Source of the DNA: Pseudobdellovibrionaceae bacterium
Lineage (GTDB): Bacteria; Bdellovibrionota; Bdellovibrionia; Bdellovibrionales; Bdellovibrionaceae
Assembly: GCA_016719575.1 (NCBI GenBank)
Contig: JADJYV010000013.1
Location: 930,001-994,000 of the forward strand
Direction: 5' to 3'
Length of the DNA stretch: 64,000 bases
The notes under the pieces were generated by a model. It was not told where the DNA came from, did not search any database, and worked only from the letters and a program-made list of their open reading frames with translations. The translations under genes and the position numbers were made by a program. Position 1 is the first letter of the stretch, and every line of letters begins with the position of its first letter. This document shows positions 1-9,659 of this stretch, piece after piece.

Positions 1-851
1 CTGAAGCCCTGCGCGGCGAAGGCGGCGAACTCATTAACAGCCACGGCGAAAGGTTCATGCATAAATATCATGAGATGGCCTCTCTTGCCCCCCGGGATAT
101 TGTCGCCAGATCCATAGATGCGGAGATGAAAAAATCTGGAGCTCCCTGCGTTTACCTCGACATGACCGCACTAGATGCTGAATTTTTACGCAAACGATTT
201 CCTTTGATACACAGCAAGTGTTTAGAGTTTGGAATTGATATAACAAAAGTCCCTATTCCAGTCGTGCCCGCTGCCCACTATTTATGCGGCGGAGTTTTGG
301 CTGACGAAAATGGGCAAACGGACATACCGGGCTTGTTCGTGATTGGAGAAACGGCTTGCACGGGGCTGCATGGAGCCAATCGCCTGGCCTCCAACTCGCT
401 CTTAGAATGTCTTTGCATGGCCCACAATTCGAGCAATAAACTCAAGGCCATTTGGTCTGAACTTCGCATTTGTGAACTCGACCCAAAACCTTGGCACTAC
501 CCCATTGAATCCAACGACGATGAAATGGTCGTAATCTCTCATATGTGGGAAGAAATCCGCCGCCTGATGTGGAATTATGTTGGCATTGTACGGTCTAACA
601 AGCGTCTTGAACGGGCCGAACACCGATTGAAAAACATTCTTAACGAAGTTCGATTCTATTATTCAAATTTTAAAATCCATAGCGATATTATTGAACTTCG
701 TAATATTGCAACGGTAGCCGATATATCCGTCGCTTGCGCACTTCGACGACAAGAGTCCCGTGGAATTCACTACAGCTTGGACTACCCCTTTTCCTCTGAT
801 GCAAAGTCTTTACCACCTCAAGACACAATTTTGTTGCGCGGCCTTAGGTAA
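1..851 (+). CDS. nadB: L-aspartate oxidase, 3' part (5' end outside window)
   Basis: The flavoenzyme oxidises L-aspartate to iminoaspartate, the first step of de novo NAD synthesis, in the cytoplasm. The reading frame is open from base 3 to the TAA at 849-851, so the gene is cut by the window edge. The visible part starts in the substrate-binding region (EALRGEGGELINSHGERF, then LAPRDIVARSID) and continues through HYLCGGV and GETACTGLHGANRLASNSLLE, both diagnostic of the NadB/succinate dehydrogenase flavoprotein family. TGLHGANRLASNSLLE is the NadB form. The C-terminal helical domain follows to the end. A hydrolase gene starts 18 bases downstream on the same strand. The identification is firm. 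Confidence 0.95.
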   Translation, partial: EALRGEGGELINSHGERFMHKYHEMASLAPRDIVARSIDAEMKKSGAPCVYLDMTALDAEFLRKRFPLIHSKCLEFGIDITKVPIPVVPAAHYLCGGVLADENGQTDIPGLFVIGETACTGLHGANRLASNSLLECLCMAHNSSNKLKAIWSELRICELDPKPWHYPIESNDDEMVVISHMWEEIRRLMWNYVGIVRSNKRLERAEHRLKNILNEVRFYYSNFKIHSDIIELRNIATVADISVACALRRQESRGIHYSLDYPFSSDAKSLPPQDTILLRGLR

Positions 852-869
852 CTTCGCCACAATAGATTG

Positions 870-1736
870 ATGAGTATAAATTCTTACAGAACGTCGGAAG
901 GCCATTTTAAGGGCACCAAAGAGACCAACCTTTATTATCAAGCTTGGGAAAACCCGCAAGCGACTGGAACTATTATTATTACGCCCGGCCATGGCGAACA
1001 TACGGATAGTTACAAACGGGTCATCGCAGCCTTAAAAAATGAGAGGTGGACCATCTACGTTTGGGACCTTAGAGGACATGGACACAGCGATGGCCTCAGA
1101 GGATACGCCGAAGAATTTGAAGACTACTGCAAAGACTACTACGAATTTTTAAAAATTGTATTAGCAGATCCCTCTGTCAAAAAAGGTCCGGTGGTTTTTT
1201 TAGCACACTCAATGGGATGCTTAGTGCAAACGAAAACTCTTCTTAATCATCCAGAACTCAAGCCAGATGCTATCGTTTTTAGCTCTCCGCTCTTTGGCAT
1301 TGGGGTGAAAGTTCCGGCGATTAAAAAAATCGGCGCCGAATGGATCAGAAAAGTTCTACCGAAAGTGACAATGTGGAATGAGGTCAGCAACAGAGATGTC
1401 ACGCGCGATCCTGAAGTGATTCGTGAGCTTGAGCAAGATCCCTATCGCCACGACCGTATTTGTGCTTCAGTCTATTTAGATTTCTTGCAGACTTTTCCAA
1501 TCATTCAGGCAAAGGCTGGCGAGCTTAGATTCAAAACTCTGATGCAAATTTCAGATAAAGATCCCGTTGTTAGCACCAGCGAAGCCTTGAGGTTCTTCGA
1601 ACACCTAGGCAGCAACGAAAAAGATCTAAAAATATACAAAGAAGCAAAACATGAAATATACAACGATATTGTCCGGGAGCAAGTCTTTGAGGATCTAAGA
1701 AACTTTCTGCGCGGAGTGGAGAAAAAAAATGAATAA
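870..1736 (+). CDS. alpha/beta hydrolase, monoacylglycerol lipase-like
   Basis: This 288-residue protein looks like a cytoplasmic serine hydrolase of the lysophospholipase/monoacylglycerol lipase type. The oxyanion region PGHGEHTDSY, the strand-turn DLRGHGHSDG, the nucleophile elbow AHSMGC (a variant of GHSMGG, Ser nucleophile), the acid segment SDKDPVVS and the final AKHEIYND with the catalytic His occur in the expected order. A TTG lies one codon upstream at 867; ATG at 870 is preferred, although neither has a clear ribosome binding site. The last 8 bases overlap the next gene, so the two are probably cotranscribed. The true substrate cannot be read from the sequence. Confidence 0.85.
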   Translation: MSINSYRTSEGHFKGTKETNLYYQAWENPQATGTIIITPGHGEHTDSYKRVIAALKNERWTIYVWDLRGHGHSDGLRGYAEEFEDYCKDYYEFLKIVLADPSVKKGPVVFLAHSMGCLVQTKTLLNHPELKPDAIVFSSPLFGIGVKVPAIKKIGAEWIRKVLPKVTMWNEVSNRDVTRDPEVIRELEQDPYRHDRICASVYLDFLQTFPIIQAKAGELRFKTLMQISDKDPVVSTSEALRFFEHLGSNEKDLKIYKEAKHEIYNDIVREQVFEDLRNFLRGVEKKNE

Positions 1737-2328
1737 AATGAGAAGTCTCGTTTTTGTTTGCACAGCCTTACTTTCAGCTTCTTGCGCGACGATAACAACC
1801 AATGACAAAGGCGTCCATGTTCTTACCGAGGATGGCTACGGGGCCGTGATCGACAAATGGAGCGATCGTATCGAAAGCTATAGTGGACTCAATAACACAA
1901 TCACAGTAATGGCAACTGTCTTAAATTCAGAGGTCATGACAGCACAGCTAGAGCAAAATGCACGCCTCTTTCAGTGGGATCAAAATAAGATGAATCAAGA
2001 GCGACTCTTGGTTGAACAAAAGGCCGCGAAACAAGCTGAAGTTTTCGTAAGTTTTTACTCGCCAGAACGAAAGTGGGACGATCTTTCAAAGAGTAAAACC
2101 CTTTGGAAAGTTTTCCTGGATGTTAATGGTCAGCGCCACGAAGGTCAGGCCACCAAAATCAAACTCTTAACTCGCGAAATTCAAAGCCTATATCCCTATC
2201 ACACTATGTATGGAACTCCGTACTCAATTGTCTTCCCACTCGATTCGAAATCTCTTGATGGAAAGACCGTCCGGCTGATCTTTACGGGCTCGATTGGGTC
2301 AGTCACTCTGACCTTTGGCGAAAAGTAA
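1729..2328 (+). CDS. small putative lipoprotein, unknown function
   Basis: This 199-residue protein begins with a basic and hydrophobic signal segment ending in LLSASC, a weak lipobox with Cys19, so it is probably exported and lipid-anchored. It contains a helical, Gln/Glu-rich middle section (about residues 60-100) and a beta-rich C-terminal half. I do not recognise the family. It overlaps the upstream hydrolase by 8 bases and has a GGAG-like ribosome binding site inside that gene, which suggests translational coupling. It ends one base before the stop codon of the convergent dehydrogenase gene. Confidence 0.7.
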   Translation: MNKMRSLVFVCTALLSASCATITTNDKGVHVLTEDGYGAVIDKWSDRIESYSGLNNTITVMATVLNSEVMTAQLEQNARLFQWDQNKMNQERLLVEQKAAKQAEVFVSFYSPERKWDDLSKSKTLWKVFLDVNGQRHEGQATKIKLLTREIQSLYPYHTMYGTPYSIVFPLDSKSLDGKTVRLIFTGSIGSVTLTFGEK

Positions 2329-2329
2329 C

Positions 2330-3103
2330 TCAGCGCTTAAAACGAGACCGGACAACCCAGGCGAAAGATTTCGGTAGGTATTTCGCAACATTCAGACCGA
2401 ACCCTGTTAATCCATGAGGCTCGAGGACTCGCATATCATTGAGCACAGCTTCTTTGATCATGCCGGCAAACTTGTAAGGAGAAATTGAAAGGTTAGGCAC
2501 TTTTATATTTTTGCCATAACGAATCTCAATTTCATCAAACATGCGAGTTTTAATACCAGGTGTGATCAAAAGAAGTGTACTAACTCCTGTTCCCTCAAGT
2601 TCAATTTCAAGGCAACGTGTAAATGCTAGCACTGCAGCTTTGCTCGCTGAATAGGTACTTGCCATCGGAAAATGCATCAAGGCAGCAACACTCGCATTAT
2701 TAATAATCTTGCCATTTTTTCTCTGTAACATTCTTGGCAAAAGTGCCCGAGTTAATTGAATTAAACTGGCGACATTGACTTGCAACATAGAATCAATTTC
2801 TTCTTGCGATTGCTCCTCGAGAAGCCCGCCCGTTAGCATTCCTGCATTGTTAAATAAAATATCGATATTCAAGGTCGTTATCTGATGAACAAGATCTTCA
2901 ACTGACTTCTTGTTAGCAAGATCGGCCTGCCATAAAGTCACGGAGGCCGCACCAGCCGCCATCAGGTCTTTAGACAATTGCTCATCTGAATTTCGAACAA
3001 CAAGATGCAAGTGGGCCTTGTTTTCGGCACACACCTTTGCAAAGGCAAAACCAATACCGCGACTAGCGCCCGTAATCATGATTTGAGAGTCTTTTATCTC
3101 CAA
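2330..3103 (-). CDS. short-chain dehydrogenase/reductase (SDR)
   Basis: This 257-residue NAD(P)-dependent oxidoreductase shows the classical SDR set: TGASRGIG for the dinucleotide, NNAG in beta-4, a Ser about 13 residues before YSASKA (catalytic Tyr and Lys), and a C-terminal substrate region. The start is TTG at 3103, with AGAGGGG about seven bases upstream. The first ATG would fall inside beta-strand 1 and remove it. The gene starts 4 bases after the rnhA stop, so the two form an operon. The Arg/Lys-rich end (SRFKR) is unremarkable. The substrate is unknown; acyl or steroid-type reductases are possible. Confidence 0.88.
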   Translation of the reverse strand: MEIKDSQIMITGASRGIGFAFAKVCAENKAHLHLVVRNSDEQLSKDLMAAGAASVTLWQADLANKKSVEDLVHQITTLNIDILFNNAGMLTGGLLEEQSQEEIDSMLQVNVASLIQLTRALLPRMLQRKNGKIINNASVAALMHFPMASTYSASKAAVLAFTRCLEIELEGTGVSTLLLITPGIKTRMFDEIEIRYGKNIKVPNLSISPYKFAGMIKEAVLNDMRVLEPHGLTGFGLNVAKYLPKSFAWVVRSRFKR

Positions 3104-3107
3104 AACT

Positions 3108-3866
3108 TTACCCCTCTTTTATTTCAACCGCTGAACTCAATCCCCAATCCACCAAGATCTTTTTTTCTTCAACTTCAGACTGGGCTTTTTTAAACTTAGC
3201 TCCGGACTTTCCCTTCACTCGCCGTTCACAAGAAGACCAATCCCGATGCCGATAAACAATTCCACCGATATTGCTCAAATACGAGTGGGCGGCCACCTTG
3301 GGTCCGCTCTTTGATTTCATTTCTGGCAAAGCCTCTTGTGCTGGGAGCTTCAAAACATCAAGCCCATAGTCGACCAAAGCTCCTCTATAAAGACGAACAG
3401 AACTGCCCCTTGACCAAGCAACAGCAATCTCGTCACATCTTTCATTACCAGGAGTACCGACATGACCACGCACATACCGCCAGGAGATCGTTCCCTTGCC
3501 TCGTGCTTGCACGAGGGCAAATAAATCCTCCCAAAGGTCCTTATTCGAAACTTCTTTTCCATCGGCAGTTTTCCAGCTGTTCTTTTTCCATCCCCAAACC
3601 CACTGAGTGATTCCGCGAATAACATAGGTCGAGTCAGTGTATATTTCGACAGGCCCGGGAGTCTTTGCCAAAAATTCAAGAGCCCCTTTGACTCCGGACA
3701 TCTCCATACGATTATTAGTTGTTGAACCTTCTCCTCCACCCAGCTCGCACACCTTCTCAGACGAATCAATAATGATTGCACCCCAGCCCCCCGGCCCTGG
3801 ATTTCCAGAGCAGGCCCCATCACTAAAAACAATAATAGGTCTTTGATTTGGATTCAATTTAGGCAT
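3108..3866 (-). CDS. rnhA: ribonuclease HI with C-terminal extension
   Basis: The enzyme cuts the RNA strand of RNA-DNA hybrids (replication primers and R-loops). The RNase H fold occupies about residues 10-150, with the four acidic residues visible: D16 (FSDGACSGNPG), E55 (NNRMEMSG), D78 (YTDSTYV) and D145 (GNERCDE), plus H135. The protein has 252 residues, whereas minimal bacterial RNase HI has about 155. The last 50 residues contain a segment with W, C, RVKGKSGAKFKKA spacing that resembles the hybrid-binding (viroplasmin-like) domain usually found at the N terminus of eukaryotic RNase H1. Here it would be C-terminal. A dehydrogenase gene follows by 4 bases. Confidence 0.92.
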   Translation of the reverse strand: MPKLNPNQRPIIVFSDGACSGNPGPGGWGAIIIDSSEKVCELGGGEGSTTNNRMEMSGVKGALEFLAKTPGPVEIYTDSTYVIRGITQWVWGWKKNSWKTADGKEVSNKDLWEDLFALVQARGKGTISWRYVRGHVGTPGNERCDEIAVAWSRGSSVRLYRGALVDYGLDVLKLPAQEALPEMKSKSGPKVAAHSYLSNIGGIVYRHRDWSSCERRVKGKSGAKFKKAQSEVEEKKILVDWGLSSAVEIKEG

Positions 3867-3899
3867 AGTGATTCAAAGCATATCCTCTAAAATGGGTCC

Positions 3900-4067
3900 A
3901 TGGATCTCGAAGCGAAACACCAAACCGTCTTTTTACCCCAACTCAATTCGGAAGGCGAGAAGATTCCCAATATTGGCTCCTGTCTAAGTTTTTATCACTT
4001 GCAGGCCACCAAAATCAGCAAGTCGAATATCATTATCGAAACCCTTGGCCCTCAGCCTGCAATATAA
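3900..4067 (+). other. possible 55-codon small ORF in intergenic region
   Basis: Between rnhA (leftward) and the barrel gene at 4106 lie about 240 bases. They contain an ATG frame of 55 codons on the + strand, starting MDLEAKHQTV. It has no obvious ribosome binding site and no recognised motif. It may be a chance frame or a gene remnant. The rest of the gap must hold the promoters for the divergent genes, but I see no convincing -35/-10 pair. Confidence 0.15.
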
Positions 4068-4105
4068 GCAACTAACGGAACTCGAAGCCGTAGAAAGTGA
4101 TTAAA

Positions 4106-4906
4106 ATGCATAAGGCCGGACTGCGAGCGACAATTTTTGCTCTACTTCCCCTGATTGTTGGATCAGTCAGTATTTCGTATGGGCTCGAAAAGCCCTTTGC
4201 TCTATCCGCTTCAATCTCGCATTCACAAAGTCTTAACAACTACCAAGATGGTTCAGTTAAAAAAGAAAATAGCTACGAATTTGTGCCAAGCTATAAATGG
4301 TCTTCACTCACTTCAGTTTTGTTTCTCTCCTATTCGCAGGATCTCCGCTATCCCGAAAACAACGACATTGGCGATATCGCTTTAAAAAACATTTTTCACC
4401 CACACGATTTTTCTAGAATTCAACTGGTGCCAGCTCTTTCGTTTGTCGTTCCGCAAAGCAAAAAGAGTCGCGAGGATACGAACTTAGAAGGTGCTATTTC
4501 CGCTAGAATTGACGCCTCAATTCAAAAAAAACTTCTTATTCCAGGTCTCAGTCTAGGCGCTGGAGTTAGCCTTGGCAGAAGTTTTCATCGCTATGACACC
4601 GCGGTCAGTGGCGGTTCAAACACCCAATACTCCTCAAGACAATCTGTGGTTGCAGGCTACGAGTACCGGTCTTTCTCTATTGGCGCAGGATTTCACCATA
4701 TCAACATGTGGAATTATGCTGGCAATATGAGTGATGCCTTTGAGCATGCTGAAGAACTCTCTTACGCACTCGCTGATCACGTCTCGTTCAGCCTAGGACA
4801 TACCAATGCTGGCTCAATGCTTAAAGCGAATGGAATTGATTCTAATTTTAAATTGATCGATGACAACAACTCTCTGGCTTACGCCAAGGTTGGAATACAG
4901 TACTAA
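4106..4906 (+). CDS. exported protein, probable outer-membrane beta-barrel
   Basis: The 266-residue product has an N-terminal signal sequence (basic MHKAGLRAT, then a hydrophobic stretch ending near SYGLEKP). It is followed by alternating polar/aromatic strands and ends AYAKVGIQY, an aromatic terminal residue as in outer-membrane barrels. GTG at 4097 is an alternative start three codons upstream. The next gene, a large lipoprotein protease, starts 13 bases after the stop, so the two are very likely one transcript and may act together at the cell surface. No family is recognised. Confidence 0.7.
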   Translation: MHKAGLRATIFALLPLIVGSVSISYGLEKPFALSASISHSQSLNNYQDGSVKKENSYEFVPSYKWSSLTSVLFLSYSQDLRYPENNDIGDIALKNIFHPHDFSRIQLVPALSFVVPQSKKSREDTNLEGAISARIDASIQKKLLIPGLSLGAGVSLGRSFHRYDTAVSGGSNTQYSSRQSVVAGYEYRSFSIGAGFHHINMWNYAGNMSDAFEHAEELSYALADHVSFSLGHTNAGSMLKANGIDSNFKLIDDNNSLAYAKVGIQY

Positions 4907-4919
4907 AACGGAGTGGCAT

Positions 4920-7900
4920 ATGAAACAACAGGCTCAAAACCTAACAACGATTGCAATCAAGCTCCTGGCGTTGACGCTTATAATTAGCGCTTGTACAAAG
5001 ACACGTCAGGCCGCCCTCCCCGAGGACACCGAAGCAACGATTTTTTCAATTGCAGAAGTTGAAGTCGAAGCTGCGAGCATTAACACGGACGATCAATTAA
5101 AAAGTCTGACAACCGGTGATTTTTCAAAAGCCACCGCTGAAAAAGGCATTGTCGCCGTCTCTGATGTTGAAGTTTCTGAACGCTTAAAATTTATGTTTCG
5201 AGGACTCGAAATCTCGGGACAAGCGGGCAAAAAGTATCCAATCGCGATTTCTGTGGACAGGCAGTTTGTAACTGCCTACAAAATCGTTTCAGACACATCA
5301 GAATTATCAATAATCGAAAAGGAACTCGCTCTCGTTAAAGATGAAGTTGTGCTACAAAAGCAATTGCAAAAGACTAAAAACACGGCACAAGTCAAATCCT
5401 TAGTGGCCACATTGCAAAAGACCAGAGACAGCAAACAATTGCTTATGTCACGCAAAGCAAACAACGTCTACGTGCCCCTATTTAAGTTCAAAATCAACGC
5501 TTACGGCGTGATTGAAAAGAAACGCAATGAGTTGAAGGAAGAGACCTCGACTCTTCAATTGAAACCAACTGATTGGGCTGAAGCCACTCATATTCAAATT
5601 TCTGTGAATTCGGCTGATCGACTAAATGTGGGTCTCGACCCTTCTACTCGTGAAGAGATGAACCGCACTTTCGTCATGGATCGAATCAATAATAAGATCA
5701 TGACGGCAGAAACTCTCAAGTCAGACTATCAAATTCCGATTAATCTTAAAAATGAAACTCGCATTCTTACCCTTCTTGATGTCGATTCTCTTCATATTTA
5801 CGAAATTGGCACCCTCGAGCAATTAGATTTAACAGACTCTCAAATTGAACAACTCAAGTCTGGTGCAGCTAATTCTAATGTTCGTAAGTGCTCTGCAGAA
5901 ATTGTCAAGGCCCTCCCCATTGATGCACAAAAAAATTGCGTCCTAGTCCTTCGTTACGACCTTGATATATCTTATGTTCGCCCCGAGCTCCCTGCGGTCG
6001 ACAATGACGGAAACCGAGCCGCAAACATGCAATTTAAGACGGTTCGTGCTGGGCAAAATGTCGGTCTGGTACAAATCGCTGCAGCAGCTCAACCCAAAAG
6101 AATAGAGAGCAACAACGAACTTGATCCACGAACTTCTATTCGCATTTTTGACATCAAAGACAAAGAGTTCTTCTTTAAACGCACTATCGAAGATGCCGCC
6201 TTTGCTACTTCTTCGGCTGGGCTGGCTCCGGGAATGGCAGGAGCCATTGCCATTGTAAAATTCGAATTAGAAGAAAAGAGAATAGTTCTTCGAAAAGTTG
6301 ATAAAATCGTCAATTATAAGACGAGCACAAATAGCTCGGACTTCGAAGAAGTCATGTCCCTCCCAGTAAAATACCTCAAGCTTGAGACTCATGATGCGAG
6401 CGGAGCCGCCTACTCGAAGCCGCGACTCGTTGCCGCCTCCCGCAAGGATGCCCAATATATAGAGCTTGATTGGACCGCCAATACGATTCCTCAACGAATG
6501 TCACCTTATGCTGCTATCTATGACGGTTGCATCAATGGCATTGCCGACAGCCAAGTTGTCGATGTGGACATGAGATTAGACAAAGGAGTCTTGAACTTTT
6601 CTCAGAAATACTCCGTAGGATTGGATTCGGAGTGTATTGCTGACTTTAATCCCGTTAATGCTTACAATGCGGCCCCCACTTATCAAGCCACTGCACGCAT
6701 CAAAGAGCGTATTTCATTGAAACTGAATGACAAAAGTACCGACACTCCTTTTGTTCCTCAAATTCCCTTCAAGGCACAAAATGCAATGGGCTATGGAGTA
6801 TGGACACTTGGTCAAATCAATCCAAACTCTCAGGGGCAAATGGGAAGAGAAGGACAAGAAGCAAACTATCCTATGGTTCATGATTTCAGAAACGGAAAAG
6901 TTTTGGTCTATACCATCACAGGACTTCCTACTGATGATTCAAAGCTAAGAGAAACTTATGTTGGCATCGTTCAAGAGCTCGTCGCCGCTTGGAATCTTGC
7001 ATACAAACAAGCCTTCAAGGGAAGCGCACTAGAACGTTCTGGCGATTATATTCAAATGCAAGTTGCCGGCGAAAATGGTGTACAGGCGCACCTAGGCGAT
7101 CTTGATAAAAATATATTTCACATCGAAAATAAATTTGCTGACCATGGAGTTTTGGGAGTATCACAAGTAGGATTCAACCCACGCTCCGCAATTGTCGTCG
7201 CGGACTCTTTAATCTTGTATGGTGGCAATGTAAAACAAGACGTTTACCGTAGCTTCACGCAAATGAAAAATCGTGTCGTTTGGACAAAGAAGAAAGAAGA
7301 TTTTAAGAAAGCCGCCATCGCCGCTGCAAGTTCAGGAAAAATAGGCAACCCAGATAAGGCGAGCATAACTGCCCCAGAAAAGGCCGCAGACACTTCAAAA
7401 CGTTCTCTGCGAATCAATGACTTAAACAATCTGGTAAAATCGAGAGGCCCCATCGCGAGAGAGTCGTTTAAATACTCATCGCCCACCAGTGAATACGGCT
7501 GGATGGATCGCGCCTTCCGCAAATCAATAGCAACTCCGAACGCGACTGTCTCAGAGATCGAAGGAATTCTGGCAAAAGAATTCTTGGCCTCCAAAGGAAC
7601 GACTTTAACTGAAGTAGAAAGACGACAGATCAGTCGCCTTGTGAAATCCTCGGAAATGCGTGCCAAATTAATGGCTTCGCTACACAACTCTCCGGGATGT
7701 ATGAAAACATCAGCAGAAGTTACGAATGATAGCTTTGAAAAACTCAACTTCGACGAGGCTTTCCGTATCGAAGCATTAAATACAATGGTCCACGAAATGG
7801 GTCACTCACAGGGACTTACCCATAATTTTATAGGCTCCTACGACAAAGCCAATTTTAAAAATGAGGATGGCAGCGAATCAAAGAGAAACTACTCTTCGGT

Positions 7901-9602
7901 CATGGACTACCTGACTCCAGGACATTTTTCATGGGATGGTCTTGGAACTTATGATATTCACGCCGTTAGGGCGGCTCATCTCGGTTTACTCAAGACCTCG
8001 GATGGAAGTTTCATCCACGTAAATACCATTCAAGAGAAATATGCTAAAAATGGTTGGGCCAATTTTAAGCGTGGAGATGTCTCATCGATATTGAAACCGT
8101 ACAAGTACTGTACCGATGTCCATGTTGGCTATGATGTCGTGTGCGAGCGACACGATTTTGGAACCTCTGCCGTTGAAATCGTCGAAAGCCTCGAGCAGGA
8201 TTTTGAAAACAATTACATTTCAAACTACTCTTCTTGGAATCGACTCAACTTTGACCTTTCAAGTTCATTCCGTGCTCATGGTGCATCTCAATACTATATG
8301 CTTCGTATGCGCAAATTCTTGGACGAAACATTCTATTTAGTTATCACTAGAAATGCATCCAAAGATGAAATACAGAGTCATGTCAATGCAGCCCTCAAAA
8401 GTTACCTATTCTTTATGACATTGATAGCCACTCCCGATACAAACGAATCATTTTTAAGTGAGAGTCGTTTCGTGGCAGTTCCCTATCAAAAGAAAGAACT
8501 CAATGATCAAGGCAAAGAGACTGGAAAAGTGACAAACGAAATTACTGTTGCCGAGAAGAGGTCACTGGAGAATATTGCAATGCGGACAGACCGTTTAGAC
8601 ACCGTCGGCATAGAATCCGACAAGATAGCCGCTTTGAATCTTCTCACCCTGCGAGGATTTCCAGCGCGTAAATACGAATCTCAAGAAATTATGTATTCGT
8701 TCTTTGATTTTGAAAAATTTATGATGGAGCTTGGTACCGATCAAAGCCTATTGATCAAGCTTTTGACAAACATAATGTTAGGCAAACTGGCGCCAGTCTT
8801 TACAAATAACGACGTAACTCTTGCAAATATCCCATCGGGCAAAGCAACGGTATCTGCAACGATGAGAGCCTATGCTGGAATTTATGGAATTTTGAATTTA
8901 CAAACACAGAGTCTTAACGACAAGGATAACTTTGCAAATCAATTCAAAGTCGGCAGCAGCGTTGGTCAAGGGCCTACTGATAGGATTGTGCTGAGTCAGC
9001 TTGGAGTTTCTGAAGAGAGCAAAATTCGTGTTGGCTTCTGGGCACTGGATAATGCCGATGCCGCTAACAATATTCTCTCAGTAGCTGCGCGAAAAAATTT
9101 CTTTATAAAAAAGACTCCTGAAATTCAACCCCTTATGGAGGAATTGATTAAGGTTCAAATAAAGGGTGCTGATGTGAGTAGGGTCAAAGAATCACTTCTT
9201 CAGAAGCTCGAGGAAATCAATAGCAAGGGTGAGATTATTTCTGAAACTCAGGTTAAAGTGAATCCAATGCTTTCTTTAAAAAATCAAACTGACATTCTAG
9301 TGCGATTCACTCAGAAGAGGATTAGCCTGGCTATTGAGTTGGCCCAAAAAGGTGATAAAACGGATGAAGAGAAGAAAAAACAAGCCGATGAGATCAGTAC
9401 GACTGCTGAAGAATCAATTCTTTTCGCTGAAGAACTTCCATTATTTGCGATAGCTCAGAATGCATTGGATTCAACTCTCGGAGGCACCGTCGGAAAATTC
9501 ATCAATCCTTCACACCTAGAAACTTCTTATGGGTTGATCATGAAGAACATCGAGTTCTTGAGCATGCTAACCGGAATGACAAACCCCGAGTACAATCGGT
9601 AA
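4920..9602 (+). CDS. large lipoprotein zinc metalloprotease (metzincin-type)
   Basis: The mature protein would be a lipid-anchored, exported protease of about 1540 residues. The first ATG with a lipobox is at 4920 (KLLALTLIISAC, Cys26), preceded by an ACGGAG-like site. The catalytic motif HEMGHSQGLTHNF begins at residue 958 and fits HExxHxxGxxH. About 37 residues later SSVMDY provides the Met-turn, so the fold is metzincin-like. The arrangement matches the zinc-dependent metalloprotease family with DUF5117/DUF4953 domains. The roughly 900 residues before the active site and 560 after are unassigned. It is coupled to the upstream barrel gene. Targets could be prey or environmental proteins; that is inference. 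Confidence 0.88.
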   Translation: MKQQAQNLTTIAIKLLALTLIISACTKTRQAALPEDTEATIFSIAEVEVEAASINTDDQLKSLTTGDFSKATAEKGIVAVSDVEVSERLKFMFRGLEISGQAGKKYPIAISVDRQFVTAYKIVSDTSELSIIEKELALVKDEVVLQKQLQKTKNTAQVKSLVATLQKTRDSKQLLMSRKANNVYVPLFKFKINAYGVIEKKRNELKEETSTLQLKPTDWAEATHIQISVNSADRLNVGLDPSTREEMNRTFVMDRINNKIMTAETLKSDYQIPINLKNETRILTLLDVDSLHIYEIGTLEQLDLTDSQIEQLKSGAANSNVRKCSAEIVKALPIDAQKNCVLVLRYDLDISYVRPELPAVDNDGNRAANMQFKTVRAGQNVGLVQIAAAAQPKRIESNNELDPRTSIRIFDIKDKEFFFKRTIEDAAFATSSAGLAPGMAGAIAIVKFELEEKRIVLRKVDKIVNYKTSTNSSDFEEVMSLPVKYLKLETHDASGAAYSKPRLVAASRKDAQYIELDWTANTIPQRMSPYAAIYDGCINGIADSQVVDVDMRLDKGVLNFSQKYSVGLDSECIADFNPVNAYNAAPTYQATARIKERISLKLNDKSTDTPFVPQIPFKAQNAMGYGVWTLGQINPNSQGQMGREGQEANYPMVHDFRNGKVLVYTITGLPTDDSKLRETYVGIVQELVAAWNLAYKQAFKGSALERSGDYIQMQVAGENGVQAHLGDLDKNIFHIENKFADHGVLGVSQVGFNPRSAIVVADSLILYGGNVKQDVYRSFTQMKNRVVWTKKKEDFKKAAIAAASSGKIGNPDKASITAPEKAADTSKRSLRINDLNNLVKSRGPIARESFKYSSPTSEYGWMDRAFRKSIATPNATVSEIEGILAKEFLASKGTTLTEVERRQISRLVKSSEMRAKLMASLHNSPGCMKTSAEVTNDSFEKLNFDEAFRIEALNTMVHEMGHSQGLTHNFIGSYDKANFKNEDGSESKRNYSSVMDYLTPGHFSWDGLGTYDIHAVRAAHLGLLKTSDGSFIHVNTIQEKYAKNGWANFKRGDVSSILKPYKYCTDVHVGYDVVCERHDFGTSAVEIVESLEQDFENNYISNYSSWNRLNFDLSSSFRAHGASQYYMLRMRKFLDETFYLVITRNASKDEIQSHVNAALKSYLFFMTLIATPDTNESFLSESRFVAVPYQKKELNDQGKETGKVTNEITVAEKRSLENIAMRTDRLDTVGIESDKIAALNLLTLRGFPARKYESQEIMYSFFDFEKFMMELGTDQSLLIKLLTNIMLGKLAPVFTNNDVTLANIPSGKATVSATMRAYAGIYGILNLQTQSLNDKDNFANQFKVGSSVGQGPTDRIVLSQLGVSEESKIRVGFWALDNADAANNILSVAARKNFFIKKTPEIQPLMEELIKVQIKGADVSRVKESLLQKLEEINSKGEIISETQVKVNPMLSLKNQTDILVRFTQKRISLAIELAQKGDKTDEEKKKQADEISTTAEESILFAEELPLFAIAQNALDSTLGGTVGKFINPSHLETSYGLIMKNIEFLSMLTGMTNPEYNR

Positions 9603-9624
9603 TCCGGAGGTCGCAATTGTCGAA

Positions 9625-9659
9625 TCAAAGTGGAATAGAGTAGCTTCTTTCCACTTTGA
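9625..9659. terminator. hairpin between convergent genes
   Basis: A perfect 11-base inverted repeat (TCAAAGTGGAA at 9625-9635 and TTCCACTTTGA at 9649-9659) overlaps the stop codon of the leftward helicase gene and lies 23 bases past the stop of the rightward protease gene. No clear T-run follows on either strand, so an intrinsic terminator is only a possibility. Confidence 0.35.

Noticed and set aside
3350..3832. 160-codon frame in another phase of rnhA
   Set aside because: The RNase HI frame holds all catalytic residues; this one has none.
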